Positions 1-5,011 of a stretch of DNA of 5,226 bases are shown piece after piece. The stretch spans positions 1 through 5,226 of the forward strand of contig CAMORQ010000161.1 in assembly GCA_946623915.1 (NCBI GenBank), given 5' to 3'. Every line of letters begins with the position of its first letter. Position 1 is the first letter of the stretch. The notes beneath the pieces were generated by a model, which had not been told where the DNA came from, searched no databases, and worked only from the letters and a program-made list of their open reading frames with translations. The stretch comes from an uncultured Coriobacteriaceae bacterium. GTDB lineage: Bacteria > Actinomycetota > Coriobacteriia > Coriobacteriales > Eggerthellaceae. A program made the position numbers and the translations under genes.

Positions 1-441
1 GTGTGCGTGATCATGGAAGCGAGTGCGGCCGACTGCCTGTATCAGGGCGCTCTTGCGGCCGACGGGAATCCCCGTATCGTGGGCGGCGACCTCGAGACGA
101 TCATGGCTGGTCTTGCGTGCGGAGAGCCGAACACCATCGGCTGGGACATTCTGCGCAACCACGCTTCTGCTTTCATCAGTTGTCCCGACTGGGTGGCGGC
201 CAAGGGCATGCGCATGCTTGCAGCGCCGGTGAAGGGCGATCCGCAGGTTGTTGCCGGCGAGTCCGGCGCCGTGGGGATGGGCGTGGTGTCCTCGATCATG
301 GAGGACGACGCCTACGCAGACCTGCGCACTGCGCTGGGTTTGGACAAGAGCTCCCAGGTCCTGCTTTTCTCGACCGAAGGAGATACCGATCCGATTCGCT
401 ATCGGCAGATAGTCTGGAACGGATGCTGGCCTTCTGGGTGA
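1..441 (+). CDS. dpaL: Diaminopropionate ammonia-lyase, C-terminal part (5' end outside window)
   Basis: This is a PLP-dependent cytoplasmic lyase that converts 2,3-diaminopropionate to pyruvate and two ammonia. The 146 visible residues correspond to the C-terminal third or more of a family that is about 400 residues long. The PLP lysine lies upstream and cannot be checked. Recognisable blocks, in order, are VGGDLETIMAGLACGEPNT (about residues 27-45), GWDILRNHASAFISC (47-61), a GESGAVGMG loop (about 86-94), and the C-terminal STEGDTDPIRYRQIVW (about 124-139). These closely follow my memory of E. coli DpaL/YgeX. The frame is open from base 1, so the GTG at position 1 is an internal codon, not a start. 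The stop is TGA at 439-441. The nearest intact plus-strand gene downstream is ridA, whose product clears the enamine intermediates this enzyme makes. A remnant of a hydantoinase gene, a common dpaL neighbour, lies between them. Confidence in the family is high. Confidence 0.93.
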   Translation: MCVIMEASAADCLYQGALAADGNPRIVGGDLETIMAGLACGEPNTIGWDILRNHASAFISCPDWVAAKGMRMLAAPVKGDPQVVAGESGAVGMGVVSSIMEDDAYADLRTALGLDKSSQVLLFSTEGDTDPIRYRQIVWNGCWPSG

Positions 442-480
442 TTCCTGCCCCTGCCGCATCCGAAACATGCGTCTAGGCAT

Positions 481-506
481 ACGACCCCTGGCATCTCAGG
501 AGTCGT
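481..506 (+). terminator. Stem-loop downstream of dpaL
   Basis: Bases 481-490 pair with 497-506 (arms ACGACCCCTG and CAGGAGTCGT) around a 6-nt loop. There are nine Watson-Crick pairs and one internal C/A mismatch. It lies 39 nt past the dpaL stop, where an end of transcription is expected because the next gene is convergent. No U-tract follows, so it may be a processing or Rho-associated hairpin rather than a true intrinsic terminator. Confidence 0.38.
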
Positions 507-568
507 GTGTCGTGCAGGCTAGCAGCCCGGCTAAGGGCTCGAGCATTTTACCGCCCATGCCCAGGGAA

Positions 569-614
569 CAAAAGAGGCAGGGACCCGGTTTCGCCCCCGC
601 CTTTTCGTGTTTTA
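569..614 (-). terminator. Intrinsic terminator for the minus-strand leader-peptide gene, possibly bidirectional
   Basis: Read on the minus strand, AGGCGGGG pairs with CCCTGCCT, giving eight pairs including one G-U. The loop is about 12 nt and is followed by CTTTTGTT, a reasonable U-tract. It begins just beyond the TGA at 619-621. On the plus strand the same element is flanked by AAAA and by CTTTTCGTGTTTT, so it could also stop readthrough from dpaL. Confidence 0.5.
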
Positions 615-618
615 ACGT

Positions 619-896
619 TCAGCGGCTTACTTCCCGATTCATCCACCCACACTGCTTGCAAATAAAGACGCCGCCTTGGCTGTCGTCCATCCAGTGATCA
701 AGATCGCCGTAGCACTGAGGGCAAAATGTTTCATTCCAGGAAAAACCGCCGCTGATCGCCTCGAGCTGCCCGTCTGTAAGAGTCATGCCCTCCTCCTGGG
801 CAAAGGCGAGCATTTCCTGGGCGTCTTCGTGGCAGACGCCTTGGCCTTTTGCTCCTGGGTGAGGTTCACGACGGGCTCGAGATCTTCGTTCTGCAT
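619..896 (-). pseudogene. Nif11-like leader peptide with a CxxC-x17-CxxC tail, frame-shifted
   Basis: The start is set by the minus-strand ATG at 896-894, preceded by a strong AGGAGG at 902-907. From there the frame gives about 20 sensible residues (MQNEDLEPVVNLTQEQKAKA) and then dies at TGA 785-783 after 37 codons. The -1 frame, entered near 837, continues with CHEDAQEMLAFAQEEG, then LTDGQLEAISGG, and ends at TGA 621-619. The EEMLAFAxEEG...LTDxxLEAISGG pattern is that of Nif11-type RiPP leader peptides ending in a double glycine. The part after GG is FSWNETFCPQCYG, then 17 residues between CPQC and CKQC, ending MNREVSR, and resembles a zinc ribbon more than a usual bacteriocin core. Joining the frames gives about 92 residues. 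One lost G (GCGGTC to GCGTC near 837) would explain the break; a sequencing error or programmed shift is possible. No maturation enzyme is nearby. Function is unknown. Confidence 0.6.
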
Positions 897-1106
897 GGCA
901 GCCTCCTCGCTTCTTGTTTTTGCTTTCCGGCCAATTGTATGTGCGAAAGGTCGGCTCCATCCCGCGAATCCGTCGTATTGCCGACCGCACGGCAGGGCTT
1001 ATCCGGCATCTAGCGCAGCCCCTTCCAGCCACGCAGGGCGAAGTTGCTTCTATAACGTATGGAGGAAGAGCGCGTCACGGCGCATGTCCTTGCGTGTCTG
1101 CGCGTC
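897..1106. other. Spacer between the two minus-strand small genes
   Basis: Beyond the AGGAGG ribosome-binding site at 902-907, little can be assigned. A TACAAT hexamer on the minus strand (934-939) could be the -10 of the Nif11-like gene, but no good -35 stands 16-18 bases before it. A short GCGC-6-GCGC inverted repeat at 1070-1083 is followed on the minus strand by a pyrimidine stretch and might weakly terminate the upstream minus-strand ORF. Confidence 0.25.
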
Positions 1107-1379
1107 TTAGTCGTTGCCCTTGCCCGCGAACCAGCCGAATCCAAAATAGGAGCAGGCATGTCCCTCCACATTGCTTGCGCACGTTGCACTCACTTCGTTG
1201 CTTACGCCTGGGCCGAGGCAAACGGTCCAGTCGCCGGCGACCGCGTCGATTTCCGCATCGTCGAGCTCGCGGCTATCCTTGGCGGCGACGACCTCGTCGA
1301 AGGTGCGCGGCGGCGCAGGTTGGACGTTTCGGCGGAAACGCGCCCACGCTACCTTCTGCTCGATGATTCCTGCTACCAC
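1107..1379 (-). CDS. Putative RiPP-precursor-like small protein with a three-Cys tail (start uncertain)
   Basis: I do not recognise this as a named family. The stop is TAA at 1109-1107. Before it the frame reads FDEVVAAKDSRELDDAEID and then AVAG, which resembles the acidic end of a RiPP leader just before its cleavage site. A 41-residue tail follows with three cysteines (in WTVCLGPG, SATCASN and GHACSYFG) and an aromatic/glycine-rich end (FGFGWFAGKGND). The start is weak. GTG 1379-1377 would give 90 residues and ATG 1499-1497 would give 130, but neither has a Shine-Dalgarno, and the longer form would run antisense through the hydantoinase remnant. The frame stays open far upstream as antisense to ridA, so openness is not evidence. 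The gene lies in the same orientation as the Nif11-like gene, about 210 bp upstream of it. It may be 5'-truncated. The alternative is a chance ORF. Confidence 0.42.
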   Translation of the reverse strand: MVAGIIEQKVAWARFRRNVQPAPPRTFDEVVAAKDSRELDDAEIDAVAGDWTVCLGPGVSNEVSATCASNVEGHACSYFGFGWFAGKGND

Positions 1380-1456
1380 GAACCCGATTTCGGTGGGGCG
1401 AAGTGCGTCATGCGCCCACTGTTGCGTACGCGTTCGGACGTCGATGCGTTGCGTGA

Positions 1457-1660
1457 AGCGGTTGTGTCGGGCGAACAGTTTGGGATCCGCAGCAAACATG
1501 GACCATAACGGTAGCGAACCGGCACCAGAACGTGGACTGCACCTGCTACGATGGTTTCGAGTCGCGAGGACGAGCGCGTTACGTGTTCGTGGGCGGTCGG
1601 CTGGTCGCGCGCGACGGCGAACCAACCAGCGTACAGCCAGGTACGTATGTGAGCAGGTAG
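1457..1660 (+). pseudogene. Dihydropyrimidinase/D-hydantoinase, C-terminal remnant
   Basis: Dihydropyrimidinases and hydantoinases are metal-dependent amidohydrolases that open dihydropyrimidine or 5-substituted hydantoin rings; full-length enzymes have about 450-480 residues. Only about the last 67 remain here. The frame opens after a TGA at 1454-1456 and reads TVWDPQQTWTITVANRHQNV (from about 1475), then DCTCYDGFESRGRARYVFVG, GGRLVARDGEP and PGTYVSR, stopping at TAG 1658-1660. The DP...TI....HQNVD.....GFE..G....VF..G.LV.RDG pattern is the C-terminal beta-sandwich end of this family. The metal-binding barrel is absent, and all three plus-strand frames upstream lack hydantoinase-like sequence, so it cannot be catalytic. 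There is no start codon with a Shine-Dalgarno. It stands directly before ridA, and a hydantoinase gene is a known companion of dpaL, so it is probably the stump of an operon gene cut at its 5' side. Confidence 0.75.
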
Positions 1661-1706
1661 AATAAGCAAGGCGGGGAGTGGCCCCCGACGGAAGAAAGGA
1701 AGAACC

Positions 1707-2090
1707 ATGAACAATACGGCAATCGCAACAGGCAACGCACCGGCGGCCATCGGTCCCTACAGCCAGGCCATAAAAGCCGAAGGCGTATCCATCAACGTGT
1801 CGGGGCAGCTGCCCATCGACCCTGCGACCGGCGAGTTCGCGGGCGAGGGCATCAAGTCGCAAACGCGCCAGAGCCTGACCAACGTTCGCGCGATCCTGGA
1901 AGAGGCGGGCGCTGGCATGGCGGATGTGGTCGAGACCACCGTCATGCTTTCGGATATCGCCGAATTCGCCGACATGAACGAAGTGTACGCCGAATTTTTC
2001 GTCGAGCCCTATCCGGCGCGTGCGGCGTTCCAGGTGGCCGCGTTGCCGCGTGGTGCCAAAGTCGAGATCAAGGCTGTTGCGAGGGTTTAA
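1707..2090 (+). CDS. ridA: RidA family reactive enamine/imine deaminase
   Basis: This is a cytoplasmic, normally trimeric Rid/YjgF/UK114 protein. It hydrolyses 2-aminoacrylate and related enamines/imines released by PLP enzymes, giving keto acids and ammonia. The 127 residues match the usual family length. Hallmarks are AIGPYSQAI (14-22), VSGQLPIDPATGE (31-43), LEEAGAGMADVVETTV (64-79), and the active-site region YPARAAFQVAALPRGAKVEI, with Arg105 (substrate carboxylate) and Glu120 at the positions used in E. coli RidA. The ATG at 1707 has an AAGGA at 1696-1700 with 6-nt spacing. A small hairpin (CGGGG 1672-1676 with CCCCG 1683-1687) stands just before it, and a TAGAAT at 1658-1663 overlaps the hydantoinase stop without a convincing -35. 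The gene lies 46 nt after the hydantoinase remnant and downstream of dpaL, whose reaction passes through 2-aminoacrylate. Nothing looks broken. Confidence 0.95.
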   Translation: MNNTAIATGNAPAAIGPYSQAIKAEGVSINVSGQLPIDPATGEFAGEGIKSQTRQSLTNVRAILEEAGAGMADVVETTVMLSDIAEFADMNEVYAEFFVEPYPARAAFQVAALPRGAKVEIKAVARV

Positions 2091-2250
2091 CGGCCGGTTG
2101 CACGGGTCGTGCGTGGCTGCGGCGAGCTAGGCGCTGGCTGCTGCCGAGTCGGGTGAAGCGGCGATGTTGGCAGACCCGTGTGCGGATCGAAAGCGCCATC
2201 GATGACGTGGTGCGCGGTATGCTGCAGGACGGCCTACCACGCCCACATCG

Positions 2251-2275
2251 CCTGTCGGTGTCCGCATTCGACAGG
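2251..2275. repeat. 7-bp perfect inverted repeat in the ridA-yjiH gap
   Basis: CCTGTCG (2251-2257) and CGACAGG (2269-2275) are perfect reverse complements around an 11-nt loop. The repeat lies 160 bp after ridA and about 40 bp before the next -35. It could be a weak terminator (no U-tract follows) or a regulator site. The rest of the 2091-2315 stretch shows no gene that I can support. Confidence 0.3.
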
Positions 2276-2315
2276 TTGCCGACTTGGCTTTCAAGCCTGG
2301 ATTTCACCGCACGCG

Positions 2316-2344
2316 TTATACGCACAGTGCGAAGGCAGTATAAT
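2316..2344 (+). promoter_or_regulatory. Sigma-70-type promoter with internal palindrome, upstream of the YjiH-family gene
   Basis: A perfect TATAAT (2339-2344) stands 17 bp after TTATAC (2316-2321), a moderate -35. The start of transcription would be near 2351, leaving a leader of about 28 nt before the GTG at 2379. The spacer contains CGCAC-A-GTGCG (2321-2331), a perfect 5-bp inverted repeat that could be an operator for a repressor. The promoter also rules out the longer upstream ATG (2178) as start of the next gene. Confidence 0.62.
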
Positions 2345-2378
2345 CGGTTGCGCTTTCATTTCCTATGCGAGGAGCCTC

Positions 2379-3743
2379 GTGGAGCGGTCCGCTGCCAACA
2401 TCGCCAAATTCGTCATCCCTTCGGTTGTCGGCATCCTGCTGTTCATGGTGCCTGTCCATGTGGATGGCGCGTGGACCATCGTCGTGAAGCTGATTGCGGA
2501 TGCCATCGGCGGTGTGCTCGGAGGGGTGCTGCCGCTGCTGTGCGTTATTGTCATTACCATCTCGGCGGTGCTCGGGGTGGCGGCGTTCGGCAAGCCGTCG
2601 TTCATCACGAGCTACCCGATGGTCAGCGAAACGTTCGCGACCACGCCCGTATGGGCCATCATTCGCGTAGTGGGCGCCGTCTTCGGTTGGTTGGCTTACT
2701 TCCAGGTGGGGGCGGAAACGGATAGTCCTATCGGCTTGTTCACCAACGACGGCACGGGCGGCTTCGTTCTAAACGACCTGATCACCGTGCTCGTGGTCAT
2801 CTTCCTGTTGGCGGGCCTGCTGCTGCCTTTGCTGCTCGACTTCGGCCTGCTCGAGTTCATAGGCGCACTGCTTACACGCGTCATGCGCCCGCTGTTCAAG
2901 ATTCCCGGTCGCGCGGCGGTTGACTGCGTTACGTCATGGATCGGCGACGGCACGCTCGGGGTCATGCTCGCAGCCAACCAGTACGACGACGGCTATTATT
3001 CCGCGCGCGAGGCGTCCATCGTGGCGACCACGTTTTCGGCGGTGTCCATCACGTTTTCGATCGTCGTGCTCTCGCAGGTGGATCTGATGGAGTACTTTGG
3101 CATCTACTACCTGGCTATTTGCCTGATAGGTGTGGTGTGCGCGATCGTCGTGCCGCGCATCCCGCCGCTTTCGCTGAAGAAGGACACCTACCTGGTCGAA
3201 GGCAACGCCATGCCCGAAACGCTGCCGGAGGGCTACACGTCGCTTACAAGCTACGGCATCGACCTGGCCCTGAAGCGCGTTTCCGAGTGCCAGGACCCCA
3301 GCCAGTTCCTGCGCAACGGTGTGGCGAACGCCGCCGGCATGTGGTTCGGCGTGCTGCCCGTGGTCATGTGCATCGGCACGCTGGCGCTGGTGCTTGCGAA
3401 CTACACCCCTGTTTTCGACTGGCTTGGCGTGCCTTTCCTGCCGCTGCTCGAAGCGCTGGGAGTGCCGGAAGCCGCCGCTGCATCGAAGACCATGATCGTG
3501 GGGTTCACCGACATGTTCACGCCGTCCGTCATCGCGGCTGAAACGGTGACAAGCCCCATGACGCGTTTCATCATCGCGGTCATTTCGGTCACACAGCTCA
3601 TCTACCTCTCCGAAGTGGGCGGCATGATTCTGGGTTCGAAGATTCCGGTGGGGCTTGGCGAGCTGTTCTTGCTCTTTTTGGAGCGCACCCTGATCAGCCT
3701 GCTTATCGTGGCACCCCTGGCGCATTTGATCTTTCATGGCTGA
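2379..3743 (+). CDS. YjiH-family integral membrane protein with nucleoside-recognition (Gate) domains
   Basis: This polytopic inner-membrane protein is probably a transporter-like member of the Gate superfamily; its substrate is unknown. It has 454 residues from GTG 2379, which has a GAGGAG at 2369-2374 and a promoter just upstream. An ATG at 2178 is in frame, but the added sequence is Cys-rich, unlike a membrane-protein N-terminus, and lies before the promoter. Hydrophobic segments fall at about 11-27, 45-70, 91-109, 132-154, 219-232, 240-260, 322-341, 393-410 and 425-448. The Gate-like core at about 143-225 (LDFGLLEFIG...GDGTLGVMLAANQ...EASIVATTFS) has a C-terminal counterpart at about 365-448 (KTMIVGFTDMFTPSVIAAE...YLSEVGGMIL). 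E. coli splits this fold between YjiH and YjiG, which as I recall adjoin iadA, encoding an amidohydrolase-type dipeptidase. A hydantoinase remnant nearby hints at a similar partnership. The 3' end overlaps the LysR fragment by 8 nt. Confidence 0.86.
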   Translation: MERSAANIAKFVIPSVVGILLFMVPVHVDGAWTIVVKLIADAIGGVLGGVLPLLCVIVITISAVLGVAAFGKPSFITSYPMVSETFATTPVWAIIRVVGAVFGWLAYFQVGAETDSPIGLFTNDGTGGFVLNDLITVLVVIFLLAGLLLPLLLDFGLLEFIGALLTRVMRPLFKIPGRAAVDCVTSWIGDGTLGVMLAANQYDDGYYSAREASIVATTFSAVSITFSIVVLSQVDLMEYFGIYYLAICLIGVVCAIVVPRIPPLSLKKDTYLVEGNAMPETLPEGYTSLTSYGIDLALKRVSECQDPSQFLRNGVANAAGMWFGVLPVVMCIGTLALVLANYTPVFDWLGVPFLPLLEALGVPEAAAASKTMIVGFTDMFTPSVIAAETVTSPMTRFIIAVISVTQLIYLSEVGGMILGSKIPVGLGELFLLFLERTLISLLIVAPLAHLIFHG

Positions 3744-4065
3744 CGATGATACGTGCATGGCGCTCAACGTGCACACGCTGTCGCATAACGCGTTCATTGA
3801 ATGGTTTGGCGACGATTTCGAAAAACTGAACATCGTGGGCACGTACAACCTTGTGTTCAACGCCACGCTGCTTGCTGCGCAGGGTGCGGGAAGCGTGATA
3901 GCCCTGCAGCGGCAGGTGCGCGTAGACGAGGCAAAGACGCTGACGTTTGTGCCGTTTGATCCTCCGCTGCGAGTGGCTTTGGACGTTGTGTGGAAGAAAG
4001 ACTACAAGCTTTCGCCCGCCGCGACGGCATATCTGGAAGCCCTGCAAGATGCGCTTGTAAGCTAG
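3736..4065 (+). pseudogene. LysR-type regulator fragment: C-terminal end of the effector-binding domain only
   Basis: Full LysR regulators have about 290-320 residues: an N-terminal winged helix-turn-helix and a two-lobed effector domain. Here only 109 residues are encoded, and about residues 16-106 resemble the C-terminal end of the effector domain. The evidence is LNIVGTYNLVFNATLLAAQG (31-50), an xGSVIALQRQV strand, LTFVPFDPPLRVALDVVWKK (69-88) and SPAATAYLEAL (93-103). That is the IVATYNLLYNA...F.PL.PPL...L.IVWKK...SPAA..FLE layout seen in many LysR proteins of anaerobes. No helix-turn-helix is present, so it cannot bind DNA alone. The ATG at 3736 overlaps the end of the membrane-protein gene (ATGGCTGA) with no good Shine-Dalgarno, so translation could only be by coupling. 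The simplest reading is a 5'-deleted regulator gene; a co-translated ligand-binding domain is less likely. The stop is TAG 4063-4065. Confidence 0.72.
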
Positions 4066-4144
4066 TGGGCTTCGAAAACCAATCGACGCGGTGCGCAGCA
4101 GCAGGGTGGCTCGGTGTTGCAGACAACGCCTGGGGAAGTCGGCG

Positions 4145-4192
4145 TTGTGCTTGGCGCTCTTGCATTAAAATGTGCACACGTTTTTGAAAACG
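4145..4192 (+). promoter_or_regulatory. Possible promoter and operator ahead of the acetyltransferase gene
   Basis: TAAAAT at 4166-4171 is a good -10 in otherwise GC-rich DNA. The nearest -35-like hexamer is TTGTGC at 4145-4150, with a short 15-bp spacer, so the promoter is tentative. Just downstream, CGTTTT-TG-AAAACG (4179-4192) is a perfect 6-bp inverted repeat over the expected start of transcription, a typical position for a repressor site, perhaps of the LacI type. A leader of about 100 nt would precede the gene. Confidence 0.4.
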
Positions 4193-4281
4193 AACCACTT
4201 AGGATTCATTGCCAGCGATCGGTGATGCAATAGGTGCGCATTCGATCTTCTGGTATGGGCCACAGCGGGAAAGGGAGAAAG

Positions 4282-4875
4282 ATGTACGAGGATTCCAACG
4301 AGCTGACTCAAGAGCAAATCGATGCGTTTCTGGCCAGCATGAATGCGGGCGAGGAATGCATAGCGGGCTCTCCTGGCCATAGAACCATGACGGCGCTGTC
4401 CGAGCGTGCCATGCGCATCACGTCGCGCATGAATGCGCAGTTCGACAACCTCTCCGGCGCCCGCGAGCAATTCGCGGAGCTTACCAGGTGCACCCTGCCC
4501 GAAGGCTTTGGGTTGTTCCCGCCTTTCTACACCGACTGCGGAGTGAACATCCACGTGGAAGAGGGCGTCTTCATCAACATGGGGTGCAAGTTCCAAGACC
4601 AGGGCGGCATCTATATTGGCGCACGCGCTCTCGTGGGCCACAACTGTGTTATCGCCACGCTGAATCACAACATGGACCCCGCCTTGCGCGCGAACCTGCT
4701 GCCCGCACCCGTGCACATCGGCGCCGACGTGTGGATCGGGGCGAACTGCACCATCCTGCCTGGCGTGACCATCGGCGACGGGGCCGTGCTTGCAGCCGGT
4801 GCCGTGGTGACGAAAGACGTGGAGCCCAACACGGTCATCGGCGGCGTTCCTGCGAAGGTGCTCAAGCGCCTGTAG
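4282..4875 (+). CDS. Sugar O-acetyltransferase, left-handed beta-helix family (LacA/Maa/NodL-like)
   Basis: This is a cytoplasmic, normally trimeric acetyl-CoA-dependent O-acetyltransferase that acetylates a sugar hydroxyl; the exact sugar cannot be read from sequence. It has 197 residues, the usual size for maltose/galactoside acetyltransferases. An N-terminal helical part (1-70) precedes PFYTDCGVNIHVEEGVFINM (81-100). Hexapeptide-repeat coils follow, up to IGADVWIGANCTILPGVTIG (146-165), then DGAVLAAGAVVTKDVEPNTV and IGGVPAKVLKRL. His129 in ATLNHNMDP (125-133) is the expected catalytic base. The start is ATG 4282 with AGGGAG at 4272-4277; an in-frame ATG at 4234 adds 16 residues without a better ribosome site. 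It appears monocistronic, with a possible promoter at 4145-4192. Family confidence is high. Confidence 0.92.
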   Translation: MYEDSNELTQEQIDAFLASMNAGEECIAGSPGHRTMTALSERAMRITSRMNAQFDNLSGAREQFAELTRCTLPEGFGLFPPFYTDCGVNIHVEEGVFINMGCKFQDQGGIYIGARALVGHNCVIATLNHNMDPALRANLLPAPVHIGADVWIGANCTILPGVTIGDGAVLAAGAVVTKDVEPNTVIGGVPAKVLKRL

Positions 4876-4919
4876 CGGCCGCGTATCCAACTCGTTTCTG
4901 TAAACAAGGGCTGGCAGGA

Positions 4920-4937
4920 GGGGGGTGACACGCCCCC
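4920..4937 (+). terminator. GC-rich hairpin after the acetyltransferase gene
   Basis: GGGGG and CCCCC arms flank a short GTG-A-CAC centre at 4920-4937, about 45 nt past the stop codon. No U-tract follows. It may slow or end transcription before the next promoter, but it is not a standard intrinsic terminator. A second small repeat, GCAC/GTGC, lies at 4938-4946. Confidence 0.3.
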
Positions 4938-4971
4938 GCACGGTGCGTCTGTGGAATTTCCTGTATATGCC

Positions 4972-5002
4972 TTGATTTAAAGTTAACTTTAACTTGTAGG
5001 CT
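4972..5002 (+). promoter_or_regulatory. MerR-type promoter with palindromic operator in a 19-bp spacer
   Basis: TTGATT (4972-4977) as -35 and TAGGCT (4997-5002) as -10 are 19 bp apart, the over-long spacing typical of promoters activated by MerR-family regulators. The spacer and the last -35 base hold a perfect 16-bp palindrome, TTAAAGTTAACTTTAA (4977-4992), AT-rich in GC-rich surroundings. A MerR dimer bound here would untwist the spacer when its signal is present. Predicted transcription starts near 5009, only a few bases before the lipoprotein start codon. No merR gene lies within the window. Confidence 0.78.
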
Positions 5003-5011
5003 AGGGGCACT

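Noticed and set aside
1..3. GTG at the left edge as a start codon
   Set aside because: The dpaL reading frame is homologous from the first codons and the family is about 400 residues long, so the gene begins outside the window.
837..854. Programmed -1 frameshift in the leader-peptide gene
   Set aside because: CAA-AAG at 851-846 is the only slippery-like stretch and it does not fit the X-XXY-YYZ rule (CAA would have to re-pair on GCA); no clear downstream stimulator was seen, so simple base loss is preferred, though not excluded.
1059..1508. 149-codon plus-strand frame starting ATGGAGGAAGAG
   Set aside because: It has no preceding Shine-Dalgarno, no recognisable domain, and overlaps the hydantoinase remnant in a different frame and the minus-strand peptide.
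1107..1862. 251-codon minus-strand frame as one long gene
   Set aside because: Its upstream half is antisense to ridA and the hydantoinase remnant, has low-complexity Arg-rich composition and no ribosome site; only the last 65 or so residues look like a real peptide.
2178..2378. N-terminal extension of the YjiH-family protein to ATG 2178
   Set aside because: The added 67 residues are Cys-rich and unlike the family, and the likely promoter lies inside them; GTG 2379 has its own GAGGAG.
2934..3866. 310-codon open frame on the minus strand
   Set aside because: It is antisense to the YjiH-family gene; its His/Arg/Gln/Asp-rich product is typical of a shadow frame.
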